A stretch of 64,000 nt of DNA. Source: Robiginitalea sediminis (GTDB taxonomy: Bacteria > Bacteroidota > Bacteroidia > Flavobacteriales > Flavobacteriaceae). The position numbers and the translations under genes were made by a program. The stretch covers positions 305,546 through 369,545 of the forward strand of contig NZ_NGNR01000003.1 in assembly GCF_002198115.1 (NCBI RefSeq), in the 5' to 3' direction. The first letter of the stretch is position 1, and each line of letters begins with the position of its first letter. Of this stretch, positions 49,268 through 59,610 are shown one piece after another. Below the pieces are notes generated by a model. That model did not search any database and was not told where the DNA came from. It saw only the letters and a program-made list of their open reading frames with translations.

Positions 49268-50446
49268 ATGGGAGCCAACGCATCCGAACGCTATCAGAAA
49301 AGAGGTGTTTCCGCCACCAAAGACGAAGTCCACAAGGCCATTGCCAAGGTAGACAAGGGCCTTTTTCCGAAGGCCTTTTGCAAGGTTGTCCCGGACTACC
49401 TCACCCAGGACCCGGAATACGCCCTGGTCATGCACGCCGATGGGGCGGGGACCAAGTCCTCCCTGGCGTATATGTACTGGAAGCAGACCGGCGATCTCTC
49501 CGTTTGGAAGGGGATTGCCCAGGATGCCCTGGTGATGAATCTGGACGACCTGCTCTGCGTGGGGATCACAGACAACATCCTGCTGAGTTCCACCATCGGG
49601 CGCAATGCCAATAAAATCCCCGGGGAGGTCATTGCGGCTATCATCCAGGGGACGGAGGAGCTCATCTCCGACCTGGCCGGTCAGGGGATCCACATCCACA
49701 GCACCGGGGGAGAAACCGCCGATGTGGGGGACCTGGTGCGAACGGTCATCGTGGATTCCACCGTAACTGCCCGCATCCGCCGCGACCGCATCATCGACAA
49801 TTCCCGGATCCGTCCGGGGGATGTCATTGTGGGCCTGGCCTCCTTCGGGCAGGCCACTTATGAGGATGCCTATAACGGGGGTATGGGCAGCAACGGCCTG
49901 ACCAGTGCCCGCCACGACGTCTTCGAAAAGGCTCTTGCCGCAACCTTTCCCGAAAGCTTCGACCCGGAAATCCCATCGGACCTGGTGTATTCCGGGAGCG
50001 TAGGGCTAACCGACCCGGTTCAAGGGGTACCCCTGGACGCCGGCAAACTGGTGCTTTCGCCCACCCGCACCTATGCCCCTGTGGTCCGGGAGGTGCTGGA
50101 GCAACTAGGCACCGAACCCATCCATGGGATGGTCCATTGCAGCGGGGGTGCGCAAACCAAAATCCTGCATTTTGTGGAAGGCCTCCACGTGATCAAGGAC
50201 AACCTGTTCCCCATACCTCCCCTGTTCGAACTCATCCAACGGGAATCCGGTACGGGCTGGAAGGAAATGTACCAGGTCTTCAACTGTGGCCACCGGATGG
50301 AGTTTTACCTGCCTGAGGAGGCTGCCCAAACTGTTATCTCCATCTCGGAACGTTTCGGGATAGAAGCCCGGGTAGTGGGCCGGGTGGAAGCCGCGGGGAG
50401 CAAAAGCCTCAGCATCCATTCCCCCAAGGGGTCGTTCACCTATTAA
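49268..50446 (+). CDS. purM: Phosphoribosylformylglycinamidine cyclo-ligase (AIR synthase)
   Basis: 392 aa. Makes aminoimidazole ribonucleotide from FGAM and ATP, fifth step of purine synthesis. Motifs: MGANASERYQKRGVSATKDE at the start, ALVMHADGAGTKSSLAY (ATP loop), DALVMNLDDLLCVGI, HSTGGETADVGDLV and GLASFGQATYEDAYNGGMGSN. About 45 residues longer than the E. coli enzyme, as usual in Bacteroidota. Its own promoter is seen. Linked by position with the glutamine-metabolism genes. Confidence 0.95.
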   Translation: MGANASERYQKRGVSATKDEVHKAIAKVDKGLFPKAFCKVVPDYLTQDPEYALVMHADGAGTKSSLAYMYWKQTGDLSVWKGIAQDALVMNLDDLLCVGITDNILLSSTIGRNANKIPGEVIAAIIQGTEELISDLAGQGIHIHSTGGETADVGDLVRTVIVDSTVTARIRRDRIIDNSRIRPGDVIVGLASFGQATYEDAYNGGMGSNGLTSARHDVFEKALAATFPESFDPEIPSDLVYSGSVGLTDPVQGVPLDAGKLVLSPTRTYAPVVREVLEQLGTEPIHGMVHCSGGAQTKILHFVEGLHVIKDNLFPIPPLFELIQRESGTGWKEMYQVFNCGHRMEFYLPEEAAQTVISISERFGIEARVVGRVEAAGSKSLSIHSPKGSFTY

Positions 50447-50506
50447 ACATACGATTTTAACCGGATCGCCGTTTTCTTCTCAGGGGCTAACCCTAAAAGA
50501 AATGGC

Positions 50507-50935
50507 ATGGAAAGAAAAGCATTTTTAAGAACGCTGGGCGCCGGTGCGGCCTTTGCGGTTATTTTCCCCTGTACCCAGGGGTGCACCAAGGGTCCGGAGC
50601 AGGATAGCGAGCCCATCCCGGAAGGGGTAGATTTCACCATTGACCTGAGCGGGCCGGATGGGATGGCCCTGGCAAACCCCGGGGATTTTATCCTCAGGAA
50701 CTTCGTCGTAGTGGCACGCAACCTGGAGGGGAATTTTGTAGCCGCAAGCCAGGTATGCAGCCACCAGCAAACCGACCAGGTGCGCTTTATCTCCAGCCAG
50801 GGCGGGATCTTCCAGTGTTCCACCCACGGCTCCCAATTCAACCAAAGCGGCACGCCCCTGAACACGGTGACCAGCAACCCCCTTAAAGTTTTCAACACAG
50901 AGCTGAACGGCGATATCCTTCGCGTTTTCGAATAA
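50507..50935 (+). CDS. Rieske [2Fe-2S] protein, exported
   Basis: 142 aa. Cluster ligands are Cys84-x-His86 (VCSHQQTD) and Cys104-x-x-His107 (FQCSTHGSQF), a Rieske pair. The N-terminus (MERKAFLRTLGAGAAFAVIF then PCTQGC) has a basic start, hydrophobic core and Cys, like a lipoprotein or twin-arginine-like signal but without RR. The electron partner is unknown; there is no cytochrome b or c nearby. It is followed 47 bp on by an ApbE-like gene, as in some Bacteroidota redox loci. Confidence 0.87.
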   Translation: MERKAFLRTLGAGAAFAVIFPCTQGCTKGPEQDSEPIPEGVDFTIDLSGPDGMALANPGDFILRNFVVVARNLEGNFVAASQVCSHQQTDQVRFISSQGGIFQCSTHGSQFNQSGTPLNTVTSNPLKVFNTELNGDILRVFE

Positions 50936-50982
50936 GACTCAGTACATCCCGGTAAAGCGACCGGGCCCAAAAGAGGAGGAAG

Positions 50983-51984
50983 ATGAGGAAAAGAAGGTGG
51001 GTCCTGTGGCTTATGATCTGGGCGGTAGGAGCCGGCCTTGCCCAGCAGGACGGCCTGGTGACCGTACGGCGCACAGAGGTCCTTTTCGGGGAGTCCGTTG
51101 AGGTCTACATCACCCAGGCCAGTGAGGAAATGGGTTATATCAACCTGGAGGAGGCCCTGGCGGAGATGCGCAGGATACAGGATGCCCTTTCCCCCGATAT
51201 TCCGGGTTCCCAGACCCACCGCATCAACACGATGGCAGGGGAGGCCCCGGTTGAGGTAAGTCCCGAATGTTTTCATTTGCTGCAGCGCGCTGTTTTGATT
51301 TCCAAACTCACCGAAGGGGCTTTCGATATGACCCTGGGAGTCCTGGACAGCCTCTGGCGTTTCGACGGCAGTATGCGGCGCCTGCCCGATGCCACTTCCA
51401 TAAATGCCCTTACTCCCCTGGTGGGATACCGGCAGGTGGTCCTCGATGCGGAGGCACGCACGGTGTTTTTGCCGCGAAAGGGTATGCGGATCGGGCTGGA
51501 GGCTATTCTCAGGGGGTATGCCGCAGACCGGGCCAAGGAGCTCATGCTGGCCCGGGGGGTGCCCGGGGGCATGATCAATGCCGGGGGGGTGGTAACCGCC
51601 TGGGGTGCCAAATCTTCGGGCGAGAAATGGATGCTTGGGGTAGCCGACCCCAAGAATACCGGGAAGGTGCACCGCTGGTTGCCCCTGATCGAATCTTCGG
51701 TAGCCATGGTACAAACCCGGAAACGATTTGTCAGGATGGGTGACAGGACTTATGGGCATGTCCTGGATCCGCGTAGCGGGTACCCGGTGGAAGGTATCCG
51801 TCAGGTGGTGGTCCTCTCGCGGACCGCCGAGTTCAGCCATGCCCTTGCCACGGCCCTCTGTGCCCTGGGGCCGGCCCGGGGCATCCGCCTGGTGGAGCAA
51901 CTGGGAGATACCGAAGCTATTATAGTGGATGCCGACGGGCTTATGTTCTGGACACGGGGCCTGCTGCCCGATCCGGGGCGGTAA
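50983..51984 (+). CDS. ApbE-like FAD:protein FMN transferase homologue with altered active-site motifs
   Basis: 333 aa with a signal peptide (LWLMIWAVGAGLAQ). Overall ApbE fold: GAFDMTLGVLDSLW, MINAGGVVTAWG, GHVLDPRSGYPV, SHALATALCALG. Several ligand positions differ from the family pattern as I know it: GGIAKGYAVD reads EAILRGYAAD, NAGGD reads NAGGV, TSGxY reads QTRKR, and the metal-binding Asp in (A)DALATA reads SHALATA. It may transfer flavin poorly, use another substrate or be regulatory (inference). It sits between the Rieske gene and prfA. Confidence 0.82.
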   Translation: MRKRRWVLWLMIWAVGAGLAQQDGLVTVRRTEVLFGESVEVYITQASEEMGYINLEEALAEMRRIQDALSPDIPGSQTHRINTMAGEAPVEVSPECFHLLQRAVLISKLTEGAFDMTLGVLDSLWRFDGSMRRLPDATSINALTPLVGYRQVVLDAEARTVFLPRKGMRIGLEAILRGYAADRAKELMLARGVPGGMINAGGVVTAWGAKSSGEKWMLGVADPKNTGKVHRWLPLIESSVAMVQTRKRFVRMGDRTYGHVLDPRSGYPVEGIRQVVVLSRTAEFSHALATALCALGPARGIRLVEQLGDTEAIIVDADGLMFWTRGLLPDPGR

Positions 51985-52024
51985 GACTTCCGATGCCGCC
52001 TCCTGAAAATCGACCCAAAAATCG

Positions 52025-52032
52025 TACCTTCG
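52025..52032 (+). promoter_or_regulatory. Weak -7 element of prfA
   Basis: TACCTTCG matches TAnnTTTG at seven of eight positions, 21 bp before the ATG. No good TTG at -33. Confidence 0.35.
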
Positions 52033-52053
52033 CTCCAAATTTCCACAGGAGCA

Positions 52054-53130
52054 ATGCTCGACAAACTCAATATCGTAAAGCAGCGGTTCGACGAGGTGTC
52101 CGACCTGATTATCCAACCCGACATCATCGCCGATCAGAAGCGGTATATCCAGCTTAACAAGGAGTACAAGGACCTGAAAGGCCTTATGGAAAAGCGGAAC
52201 CTGTACGTGGAATTGCAGGACCGGATCCAGGAGGCCGAGGAAATCCTGTCGGACGGCAGCGATGCCGAAATGGTCGAGATGGCCAAGCTGCAATTGGAGG
52301 AATCCCGGGAGGCGCTGCCAGCCTTGGAGGAGGAGATAAAACTCATGCTAATCCCCAAGGACCCGGAAGACGCCAAGGATGTGGTTATGGAAATCCGGGC
52401 TGGTACAGGGGGAGACGAGGCCAGTATTTTTGCTGGCGACCTGTTCCGCATGTACACCAAGTACTGCGAGTCCAAGGGATGGCGGACCAACGTGATAGAC
52501 CTGAGCGAGGGCACCAGCGGAGGCTTCAAGGAGATCCATTTTGAAGTAAGCGGAGAAGATGTCTACGGGACGCTGAAATTCGAAGCCGGGGTACACCGGG
52601 TCCAGCGGGTGCCCCAGACCGAGACCCAGGGGCGTGTGCATACCAGTGCGGCGACGGTTATGGTATTGCCGGAAGCCGAGGATTTCGACGTACATATAGA
52701 CCCAAAAGACGTGCGCATCGATTATTTCTGTTCCTCCGGACCCGGGGGGCAATCGGTAAACACCACCTATTCGGCCGTACGCCTGACCCACCTGCCCACG
52801 GGGCTGGTGGCCCAGTGCCAGGACGAGAAATCCCAGCACAAGAACAAGGACAAGGCTTTTAAGGTACTTCGCAGCCGTTTGTACGATATGGAGCTGGCCA
52901 AAAAGCAGGAGGCCGATGCCGCCAAGCGGAATTCGCAGGTGAGCAGCGGCGACCGCTCTGCCAAAATCCGCACCTACAACTACCCTCAGGGGAGGGTAAC
53001 CGACCACCGCATCGGCCTGACCCTGTACGATTTGCAGAATATCATCAACGGCGACATCCAGAAGATCATAGACGAACTCATGCTGGTGGAAAACACCGAG
53101 AAGCTCAAAGAAGCTTCCGAGATCCTGTAA
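52054..53130 (+). CDS. prfA: Peptide chain release factor 1
   Basis: 358 aa. Terminates translation at UAA and UAG. The catalytic loop is [18 protein letters not shown] (GGQ at about residue 231), and the stop-codon-reading region is of the RF1 type. PrfA-pyrF is a common gene pair: only 3 bp separates them here. A near-consensus -7 element (TACCTTCG) is at 52025-52032. Confidence 0.96.
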   Translation: MLDKLNIVKQRFDEVSDLIIQPDIIADQKRYIQLNKEYKDLKGLMEKRNLYVELQDRIQEAEEILSDGSDAEMVEMAKLQLEESREALPALEEEIKLMLIPKDPEDAKDVVMEIRAGTGGDEASIFAGDLFRMYTKYCESKGWRTNVIDLSEGTSGGFKEIHFEVSGEDVYGTLKFEAGVHRVQRVPQTETQGRVHTSAATVMVLPEAEDFDVHIDPKDVRIDYFCSSGPGGQSVNTTYSAVRLTHLPTGLVAQCQDEKSQHKNKDKAFKVLRSRLYDMELAKKQEADAAKRNSQVSSGDRSAKIRTYNYPQGRVTDHRIGLTLYDLQNIINGDIQKIIDELMLVENTEKLKEASEIL

Positions 53131-53133
53131 CCC

Positions 53134-53943
53134 ATGAACCTGGAACAACTCGAGCGGCACATCCGCGAAAAATCCTCCTTCCTCTGCGTAGGACTCGATA
53201 CGGACCTGGAGCGCATCCCGCCTCACTTGCTCGATGAGCCGGATCCCCTGTTTGCCTTCAACAAAGCCATCATAGATGCCACCCGGGAGTATTGCGTGGC
53301 CTACAAGCCCAACACCGCCTTCTACGAGGCGTACGGCCCCAGAGGGTGGGAAGCGCTGGGCCGTACCATAGACTACCTGAACGAAACCTGTCCGGATCAC
53401 TTTACCATCGCGGATGCCAAGCGGGGCGATATCGGGAATACCGCCACCCGCTATGCTCAGGCTTTTTTTAATGCGATGGATTTTGATGCGGTAACCGTGG
53501 CCCCCTATATGGGTCGTGATTCCGTGGAGCCCTTCCTGGACTTCGAGGGGAAATTCAGCATCCTGTTGGGCTTAACCTCCAACCCGGGCGCTTTTGATTT
53601 CCAGACGCGGGAAGTGGGTGGGGAGATGCTCTTTGAACGGGTACTGGCCCAAAGCCTGGAATACAATCACGCCGAACGGCTCATGTTTGTGGTGGGTGCC
53701 ACCAAGGCGGAATACCTCGAGCGGGTGCGTCGTGTTGCACCGGACCATTTTTTACTGATTCCCGGAGTAGGGGCGCAGGGCGGGAGCCTCGAGGAAGTCT
53801 GCCGCTACGGGATGAACAGCAGCGTAGGGATATTGGTGAATTCTTCCCGGGGGATTATCTACGCTTCCCGGGGTACGGATTTTGCACAAAAGGCAGCTGA
53901 GAGCGCTGCAGCCTTACAGGCACAGATGGCAGCCCTTCTTTAA
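53134..53943 (+). CDS. pyrF: Orotidine 5'-phosphate decarboxylase (long form)
   Basis: 269 aa. Makes UMP from OMP, last step of pyrimidine synthesis. Motifs: [14 protein letters not shown], then [19 protein letters not shown] (catalytic DAKRGD), [13 protein letters not shown], and [12 protein letters not shown]. The length is that of the group 2 enzymes found in Bacteroidota. Co-transcribed with prfA. Confidence 0.95.
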   Translation: MNLEQLERHIREKSSFLCVGLDTDLERIPPHLLDEPDPLFAFNKAIIDATREYCVAYKPNTAFYEAYGPRGWEALGRTIDYLNETCPDHFTIADAKRGDIGNTATRYAQAFFNAMDFDAVTVAPYMGRDSVEPFLDFEGKFSILLGLTSNPGAFDFQTREVGGEMLFERVLAQSLEYNHAERLMFVVGATKAEYLERVRRVAPDHFLLIPGVGAQGGSLEEVCRYGMNSSVGILVNSSRGIIYASRGTDFAQKAAESAAALQAQMAALL

Positions 53944-53952
53944 GGGTGATCC

Positions 53953-54147
53953 TTATAACAGTTCGTTAAGCAGGCGCTGTACCTTTTGGGCCTTCCGCTC
54001 CAGGAAATCGCCGAATTTGGCATTGGTGGCCTTTACTTCTTCGGCCCTGGCCCTGAAATATTCGTACTGGTTTTCCAGCAGGTCGATGCCCTTTTGGCCT
54101 TCGCCAAGGGGGTGGATGGCTCCTACTTTGCAGAATTGCTGATTCAT
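53953..54147 (-). CDS. Small conserved helical protein
   Basis: 64 aa from ATG 54147 (MNQQFCKVGAIHPLGEGQKG...). It is mostly charged helix (YEYFRARAEEVKATNAKFGDFLERKAQKVQRLLNEL). An in-frame ATG at 54201 would add 18 residues but lies upstream of a -7-like element (54165-54172), so the shorter form is chosen. Unknown function. Converges with pyrF, 9 bp between stop codons. Confidence 0.65.
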   Translation of the reverse strand: MNQQFCKVGAIHPLGEGQKGIDLLENQYEYFRARAEEVKATNAKFGDFLERKAQKVQRLLNELL

Positions 54148-54164
54148 AGCTCCCGTTTTATACC

Positions 54165-54172
54165 AAATATAC
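54165..54172 (-). promoter_or_regulatory. -7 element of the 64-aa gene
   Basis: TATATTTG on the minus strand, an exact match to TAnnTTTG, 17 bp before the ATG at 54147. Confidence 0.45.
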
Positions 54173-54390
54173 GGCCGCCAGCCCTTTTTGGTTTGCAGCA
54201 AAGGGGGGTATTTAACTAAAATTCAGGCCTTTTGTCTAATTTTTAACGTTTCGGCCAGCCCTGCCTTGCGCGGGTACGGATTTTTGCTGCGTTTTCGATA
54301 AAATCCAGCCCAAAAGAGGGCTTGTGAATGGCGCGTGTTGTAGTTCAGGTAAATGGGATTGCAGAGAACCGACCAGGGGGAGAGACAATA

Positions 54391-54421
54391 AAAAACCCCG
54401 GTCCTGCTGAACCGGGGTTTT
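54391..54421. terminator. Bidirectional terminator, probably of purU
   Basis: AAAACCCCGGT-CCTGCTGA-ACCGGGGTTTT, A-run on the left and T-run on the right. It is 240 bp downstream of the purU stop. Confidence 0.75.
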
Positions 54422-54660
54422 CCAAACTAACTAACTCAAAAAATACTAACTCAAATAATTCGTGTGCAAAATTCCGTTAAAAGCGCTGAACCGGCCATTA
54501 AGCCCGTGTTAAGAACGCATGAAATTTAACGGGTTTTAAAAACAAACGTAAATTCGGAAGCATTTAGTATACAACGAATTATCTTTTTTCAAAGAAAACC
54601 ACGTCTGCTGCAAATCACCATCATGAGTACCGGGTTGACCCCGGAATATCGCCCCCGGAT

Positions 54661-55509
54661 TCAGGCAAAGACCACCGTTTTGTTGTGGTAGACGAGGGTC
54701 TTGCGGGCCACATGCAAGGAAACCGCCCTTGCGAGGACCATTTTTTCCAGGTCCCGGCCCTTGGCGATAAAATCGGCAATACTGTGGATATGGGATACAG
54801 GGGTGACGTCCTGGGCAATGATGGGCCCTTCGTCCAGTTCCTCGGTAACATAGTGACTGGTGGCCCCTATAATCTTGACCCCCCTTTCGAAAGCTGCGTG
54901 GTAGGGTTTGGCCCCGGCAAAAGCCGGCAGGAAGGAGTGGTGGATGTTGATGATGCGGTTGGGAAAGGCGGCAATCAGGTCCGGCCCTACGATTTGCATG
55001 TACCGGGCCAGTACGACGAAATCTGCCTGGTATCGCTTTAAGAGGGCCAGGTGCTCTGCCTCTGCACGGGCACGGGTTTCCCGGGAGACCGGCACGTGGT
55101 GGAAGGGAATATTGAATTGGCGCGCAATGGGGGCGCAGTCCTCGTGGTTGCTGACGATAAACGGGATATCGACCGGCAGTTCCCCGGTCTGGTGCCGGCC
55201 CAGCAGGTCGTAGAGGCAGTGCACATATTTGGAGACAAACAGGGCCATACGCGGGGTTTGTTCCAGGTGCAGTGACCACTGCATGGCAAAGGGTTGGGCA
55301 CACCGGGTGGCAAACTGCTCGCGGAACCCGGTTTCATCCCAGTGCCCTTCATTAAAATCGGCTTCGAGCCTCATAAAGAAGATACCGGCCTGCCGGTCCA
55401 CGTGCTGGTCCAGGTATACGACGTTGCCGCCCAGGTCATGTACCAGGCTGGTAACCGAACGGATAATCCCGGAAGAATCGGGGCAATGGATCATGAGGGT
55501 GGTATGCAC
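54661..55509 (-). CDS. purU: Formyltetrahydrofolate deformylase
   Basis: 282 aa. Hydrolyses 10-formyl-THF to THF and formate, balancing one-carbon units and supplying formate for purines. N-terminal ACT domain (TTLMIHCPDSSGIIRSVTSL, about 1-85), then the formyltransferase domain with IPFIVSNHEDC, NIHHSFLPAFAGAKPYHAAF (catalytic Asn/His), and ATSHYVTEELDEGPII. Alone on its strand between the 64-aa gene and icmF. Confidence 0.95.
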   Translation of the reverse strand: MHTTLMIHCPDSSGIIRSVTSLVHDLGGNVVYLDQHVDRQAGIFFMRLEADFNEGHWDETGFREQFATRCAQPFAMQWSLHLEQTPRMALFVSKYVHCLYDLLGRHQTGELPVDIPFIVSNHEDCAPIARQFNIPFHHVPVSRETRARAEAEHLALLKRYQADFVVLARYMQIVGPDLIAAFPNRIINIHHSFLPAFAGAKPYHAAFERGVKIIGATSHYVTEELDEGPIIAQDVTPVSHIHSIADFIAKGRDLEKMVLARAVSLHVARKTLVYHNKTVVFA

Positions 55510-55567
55510 AGGTATCGGGTTTGGGATAAAAGTAAAGGAATGGCAAGGGAATTGGGAAAACCCGTAT

Positions 55568-55575
55568 TATTTTTG
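55568..55575 (+). promoter_or_regulatory. -7 element of icmF
   Basis: TATTTTTG, 71 bp upstream of the icmF ATG. No TTG at the proper distance and no cobalamin riboswitch signature in the leader. Confidence 0.4.
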
Positions 55576-55646
55576 TAGAATCCGAAGCGCGACCCCCATT
55601 TGGGTTCGAATTCTTTAACGGAATACGCTCATTTTTATCCCGAATT

Positions 55647-58600
55647 ATGGAAGTATCAAAACCCTATAGCCCCGTCCACAAAATCAGGATCGTTACGGCG
55701 GCCTCCCTTTTTGATGGCCACGATGCCGCCATCAATATCATGCGGCGGATCATCCAGGCTACCGGGGTGGAGGTAATCCACCTGGGGCACGACCGCAGCG
55801 TAGCCGAAGTGGTGGACTGTGCCATTCAGGAAGACGCCAATGCCATAGCCATGACTTCCTACCAGGGCGGGCATAACGAGTATTTCAGGTACATGCACGA
55901 CTTGCTGGAGGAGCGCGGGGCCGGCCATATCCGCATCTTCGGAGGGGGAGGGGGCGTAATCCTCCCCGAGGAAATCCGCGCCCTGATGGACTACGGTATT
56001 GCCCGGATCTATTCCCCGGACGATGGGCGGGAACTCGGGCTGCAGGGGATGATCAACGACCTGGTCCACCAGTCCGACTACGATGTCTCCCAGGTAGCCC
56101 TGCCCAAGGGGAAAGCCATCCCGGATGGGTTGGCGCGGCGCGACCCCATGGTCCTGGCCCGGCTCATCAGCCTGGCCGAGAACCAGCCGGAAGCTTTTGA
56201 AGCCCTTCGCAAGGAGCTTCCCAAGCCATCGGGAAAAACCCCGGTCCTGGGCATTACGGGTACCGGAGGGGCGGGCAAAAGCAGCCTGGTGGACGAACTG
56301 GTGCGGCGGTTTCTGGCCGGTCATCCGGACCGGAGCATCGGGATAGTTTCGGTAGACCCTTCCAAGCGGAAGACAGGCGGGGCCCTACTGGGCGACCGCA
56401 TCCGCATGAACGCGATCCACCACCCCAATGTCTACATGCGTTCCCTGGCGACCCGCCAGTCTAACCTGGCCCTTTCCAAATATGTAAAGGAGGCGGTTGA
56501 GATTCTCAAAGCTGCCGGGTTTGACCTGATCATTCTTGAGACTTCCGGGATTGGGCAGTCCGATACCGAGATCCTGGAACATTCGGATCGGTCCCTCTAT
56601 GTCATGACCCCGGAATTCGGGGCTGCCACCCAGTTGGAAAAAATCGATATGCTCGATTTTGCGGACCTGGTGGCGATTAACAAATTCGACAAACGCGGTG
56701 CCCTGGATGCCCTCAGGGACGTCAAGAAACAGTACCGGCGCAACCACGGGATCTGGGAAGGGGATGATGCGAATCTCCCCGTTTTCGGGACCATTGCCTC
56801 CCAGTTCAACGACCCGGGCATGAACCGGCTCTACCATGCCGTCATGGCGGCCTTGCAGGAGGTAGGTGCCTCCTGGGCGGAAGCACCTGCCTTAAGTGAA
56901 GAGGCCCAATCCGAAAAGCGGTACATCATCCCGCCGGCGCGGACGCGCTACCTCTCTGAAATTTCCGAAAGCAACCGGGGGTACGACACCCGGGCCCGGG
57001 AACAGGCCGCCCTAGCAGAACGGTTGTATGGCTATTATCAGGCCGCATGCGGGTTGGCCGGCAAGGCAGATACCACCTGGATAGCCTATGCGGATACGGA
57101 CGGGCTTCGGCTGGAGGCACTTTTGGAAGGGGCCCCGGAAGGCCGGAAAACTGCCATTAAGGACCTGGCCACTGTCTTTGAACAGGAACGCAAGGACCTG
57201 AATCCCCGCCATTGGGATTTTCTCCTGGCCTGGGAGGGCCTCCGGGACCGATACCGCAATGCCGAGTACCGCTTCGAGGTGCGGGGGAGGGAAGTCCGGG
57301 TGGAAACCCATACCGAATCCCTCTCCCACCTGAAGGTGCCCAAGGTGGCCCTTCCGAGGTATCGCAGCTGGGGAGACCTGTTGCTGTGGGCCCTGCAGGA
57401 GAATGTTCCGGGAGCCTTCCCGTATACGGCCGGGTTGTACCCTTTTAAACGGAAAGGGGAGGACCCCACCCGTATGTTTGCCGGGGAGGGCGGGCCGGAG
57501 CGCACCAACCGGCGCTTTCATTACCTGAGCCTCGATATGCCGGCCAAACGGCTTTCCACCGCCTTCGATTCGGTCACCCTTTACGGGAACGACCCCGGGC
57601 ACCGCCCCGACATCTACGGCAAGATTGGAAACTCCGGGGTATCTATCTGTTGCCTGGACGATGCCAAAAAGCTCTACAGCGGCTTCGACCTGGCCGACCC
57701 CAGGACCTCTGTAAGTATGACTATTAATGGTCCTGCGCCCATGCTGTTGGGGTATTTCCTGAATGCGGCCATAGACCAGGGGTGCGAAAAGTACATCCGG
57801 GAGCACGGATTGGAACAAGAGGTGGACGCCAGGAAGGCCGCCTATTTCAAGGCCCGGGGCATTACCCCTCCGGCCTACCGCGGGGACCTGCCCGAAGGCA
57901 ATAACGGCTTGGGGCTTTACCTGTTGGGAATTACGGGGGATCAGGTCCTTCCGGAAGAAGTGTACCGGCAAATCAAGGCGGAGACCCTCAGGCAGGTACG
58001 GGGTACCGTCCAGGCCGACATCCTCAAGGAGGACCAGGCGCAGAACACCTGTATCTTCTCTACCGAATTTGCCCTGAGACTGATGGGGGATGTACAGGAG
58101 TACTTCATCGAAAACCAGGTGCGCAATTTTTACTCGGTGTCCATTTCCGGCTACCATATTGCGGAAGCCGGTGCCAACCCCATTACCCAGCTCGCCTTTA
58201 CCCTGGCCAATGGGTTTACCTATGTGGAGTACTACCTGAGCCGTGGTATGGACATCAATGCCTTCGGACCCAACCTCTCCTTTTTCTTCTCCAATGGCAT
58301 CGACCCGGAATACGCAGTCATTGGCCGGGTGGCCCGCAGGATATGGGCCAAGGCTTTGCGCTCCAAATACGGGGCGGACCCCAGGGCCCAGATGCTCAAG
58401 TACCACATCCAGACTTCGGGCCGCAGCCTGCATGCCCAGGAAATCGATTTCAACGACATCCGGACCACCCTCCAGGCCCTGTACGCCATTTACGACAATT
58501 GTAATTCCCTGCATACCAATGCCTACGACGAGGCCATCACCACCCCTACGGAAGAGTCGGTGCGCCGTGCCATGGCTATCCAGCTGATCATTAACAAGGA

Positions 58601-59099
58601 ATTGGGTCTGGCCAAAAATGAGAATCCGTTGCAGGGGGCCTTTATCATTGAGGAACTCACCGATCTGGTGGAGGAAGCGGTCCTGTCGGAATTCGACCGC
58701 CTAACCGAGCGGGGAGGGGTGTTGGGAGCCATGGAAACCATGTACCAGCGCTCGCGTATCCAGGAAGAGAGCCTGCATTACGAAACCCTGAAGCATTCCG
58801 GGGCCTACCCCATTGTAGGGGTGAACACCTTCCTGAATTCCAAAGGCTCCCCTACGGTGTTGCCTGAGGAAGTGATCCGGGCCACGGAGGAGGAGAAGCA
58901 GGCGCAGATCGATACCCTGAAGCGGGTACACGCCCAACACGGTGCCGATGCCCACGAAGCCCTGACGGGTTTAAAGCAGGCGGCAGTAACCCACGAAAAC
59001 CTCTTCGGGAAACTCATGGAGGTTTGCAAGGTGGCCTCTCTGGGCGAGATTACCCAGGCGCTCTTCGAGGTGGGCGGGCAGTACCGTCGCAACATGTAA
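55647..59099 (+). CDS. icmF: Fused isobutyryl-CoA mutase IcmF
   Basis: 1150 aa, three domains in one chain. A cobalamin-binding domain (about 8-150, [29 protein letters not shown]) is followed by a MeaB/ArgK-like G-protein chaperone (about 200-430, [44 protein letters not shown]) and then the mutase TIM barrel (about 570-1100, with [20 protein letters not shown]). IcmF interconverts isobutyryl- and butyryl-CoA, or similar branched pairs, using adenosylcobalamin. This is the IcmF order, unlike the separate MutA/MutB/MeaB genes. Alone on its strand, followed 5 bp later by a convergent gene. Confidence 0.94.
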   Translation: MEVSKPYSPVHKIRIVTAASLFDGHDAAINIMRRIIQATGVEVIHLGHDRSVAEVVDCAIQEDANAIAMTSYQGGHNEYFRYMHDLLEERGAGHIRIFGGGGGVILPEEIRALMDYGIARIYSPDDGRELGLQGMINDLVHQSDYDVSQVALPKGKAIPDGLARRDPMVLARLISLAENQPEAFEALRKELPKPSGKTPVLGITGTGGAGKSSLVDELVRRFLAGHPDRSIGIVSVDPSKRKTGGALLGDRIRMNAIHHPNVYMRSLATRQSNLALSKYVKEAVEILKAAGFDLIILETSGIGQSDTEILEHSDRSLYVMTPEFGAATQLEKIDMLDFADLVAINKFDKRGALDALRDVKKQYRRNHGIWEGDDANLPVFGTIASQFNDPGMNRLYHAVMAALQEVGASWAEAPALSEEAQSEKRYIIPPARTRYLSEISESNRGYDTRAREQAALAERLYGYYQAACGLAGKADTTWIAYADTDGLRLEALLEGAPEGRKTAIKDLATVFEQERKDLNPRHWDFLLAWEGLRDRYRNAEYRFEVRGREVRVETHTESLSHLKVPKVALPRYRSWGDLLLWALQENVPGAFPYTAGLYPFKRKGEDPTRMFAGEGGPERTNRRFHYLSLDMPAKRLSTAFDSVTLYGNDPGHRPDIYGKIGNSGVSICCLDDAKKLYSGFDLADPRTSVSMTINGPAPMLLGYFLNAAIDQGCEKYIREHGLEQEVDARKAAYFKARGITPPAYRGDLPEGNNGLGLYLLGITGDQVLPEEVYRQIKAETLRQVRGTVQADILKEDQAQNTCIFSTEFALRLMGDVQEYFIENQVRNFYSVSISGYHIAEAGANPITQLAFTLANGFTYVEYYLSRGMDINAFGPNLSFFFSNGIDPEYAVIGRVARRIWAKALRSKYGADPRAQMLKYHIQTSGRSLHAQEIDFNDIRTTLQALYAIYDNCNSLHTNAYDEAITTPTEESVRRAMAIQLIINKELGLAKNENPLQGAFIIEELTDLVEEAVLSEFDRLTERGGVLGAMETMYQRSRIQEESLHYETLKHSGAYPIVGVNTFLNSKGSPTVLPEEVIRATEEEKQAQIDTLKRVHAQHGADAHEALTGLKQAAVTHENLFGKLMEVCKVASLGEITQALFEVGGQYRRNM

Positions 59100-59104
59100 T
59101 AGGG

Positions 59105-59509
59105 CTATTCCAGCAGGCCTTTGCGCCACTTTTTGAAGGAGCGGCGGAAGTGCTTGACCTCGCTGCGCAGCAGGTCCAGGTATTCCCGCTCCCGCACCCC
59201 GTCGTGTTCCAGCCCCCTGCAGTACATATTCAGGTTCTGGGTCATGACCTGGATGAAGTGGACGCAACGCTGACGGATCTGCACCGAGCTGGTCCCTTCT
59301 GCCCGGGCGATTTCCTGGGGGATCAGGATGGCATCGGTCAGCAGGGAGTCTGCGATATGGTCCCGGAGGCTGTGGGATTTGGCCAGGGTCAGCAGATCTT
59401 TGTTGTGGGTCACAAAAGAGGCAATTTCCCGACTCATAGTCCTCAGGGAAAGGGCCTGGCGGTAAACGGGCAGCTCCTTAATGCGCTGGTAAGACATTTT
59501 CTTTCGCAA
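59105..59509 (-). CDS. Four-helix-bundle protein (S23/IVP-like)
   Basis: 134 aa (130 from the alternative Met5 at 59497). All-helical, four amphipathic helices: QRIKELPVYRQALSLRTMS, LLTLAKSHSLRDHIADSLLT, GTSSVQIRQRCVHFIQVMT, REREYLDLLRSEVKHFRRSF. It resembles the 'four helix bundle' S23-type proteins often encoded in Bacteroidota; the function is unknown. Converges with icmF, 5 bp apart. Confidence 0.7.
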   Translation of the reverse strand: MRKKMSYQRIKELPVYRQALSLRTMSREIASFVTHNKDLLTLAKSHSLRDHIADSLLTDAILIPQEIARAEGTSSVQIRQRCVHFIQVMTQNLNMYCRGLEHDGVREREYLDLLRSEVKHFRRSFKKWRKGLLE

Positions 59510-59610
59510 TTTTCCATAAAGTTACTTCGGGAAAACCCCTGTTTTAATTCATTAAATGAGATTAAAAGGTATATTTACTTAATGAAAGAAGGTATTTATG
59601 CTTATCTACT

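Larger units (their letters stand above)
54148..54660. other. Gap between the 64-aa gene and purU
   Basis: About 510 bp. It contains the -7 element at 54165, a strong hairpin at 54391-54421 and an A/T-rich, 'ACTAACTAACTC'-repeated stretch after it (about 54425-54465). The rest (54175-54385) shows nothing recognisable. Confidence 0.55.

Noticed and set aside
50443-52293. Minus-strand open frame of 616 codons opposite the Rieske, apbE and prfA genes
   Set aside because: Shadow; spans three real plus-strand genes and has no domain.
52348-53400. Minus-strand open frame of 350 codons across prfA/pyrF
   Set aside because: Shadow of two essential plus-strand genes.
55510-55646. Cobalamin riboswitch upstream of icmF
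   Set aside because: The leader is short (about 70 nt from the -7 element) and lacks the B12-box; nothing supports a riboswitch.
57012-58514. Minus-strand open frame of 500 codons inside icmF
   Set aside because: Shadow of the mutase domain.
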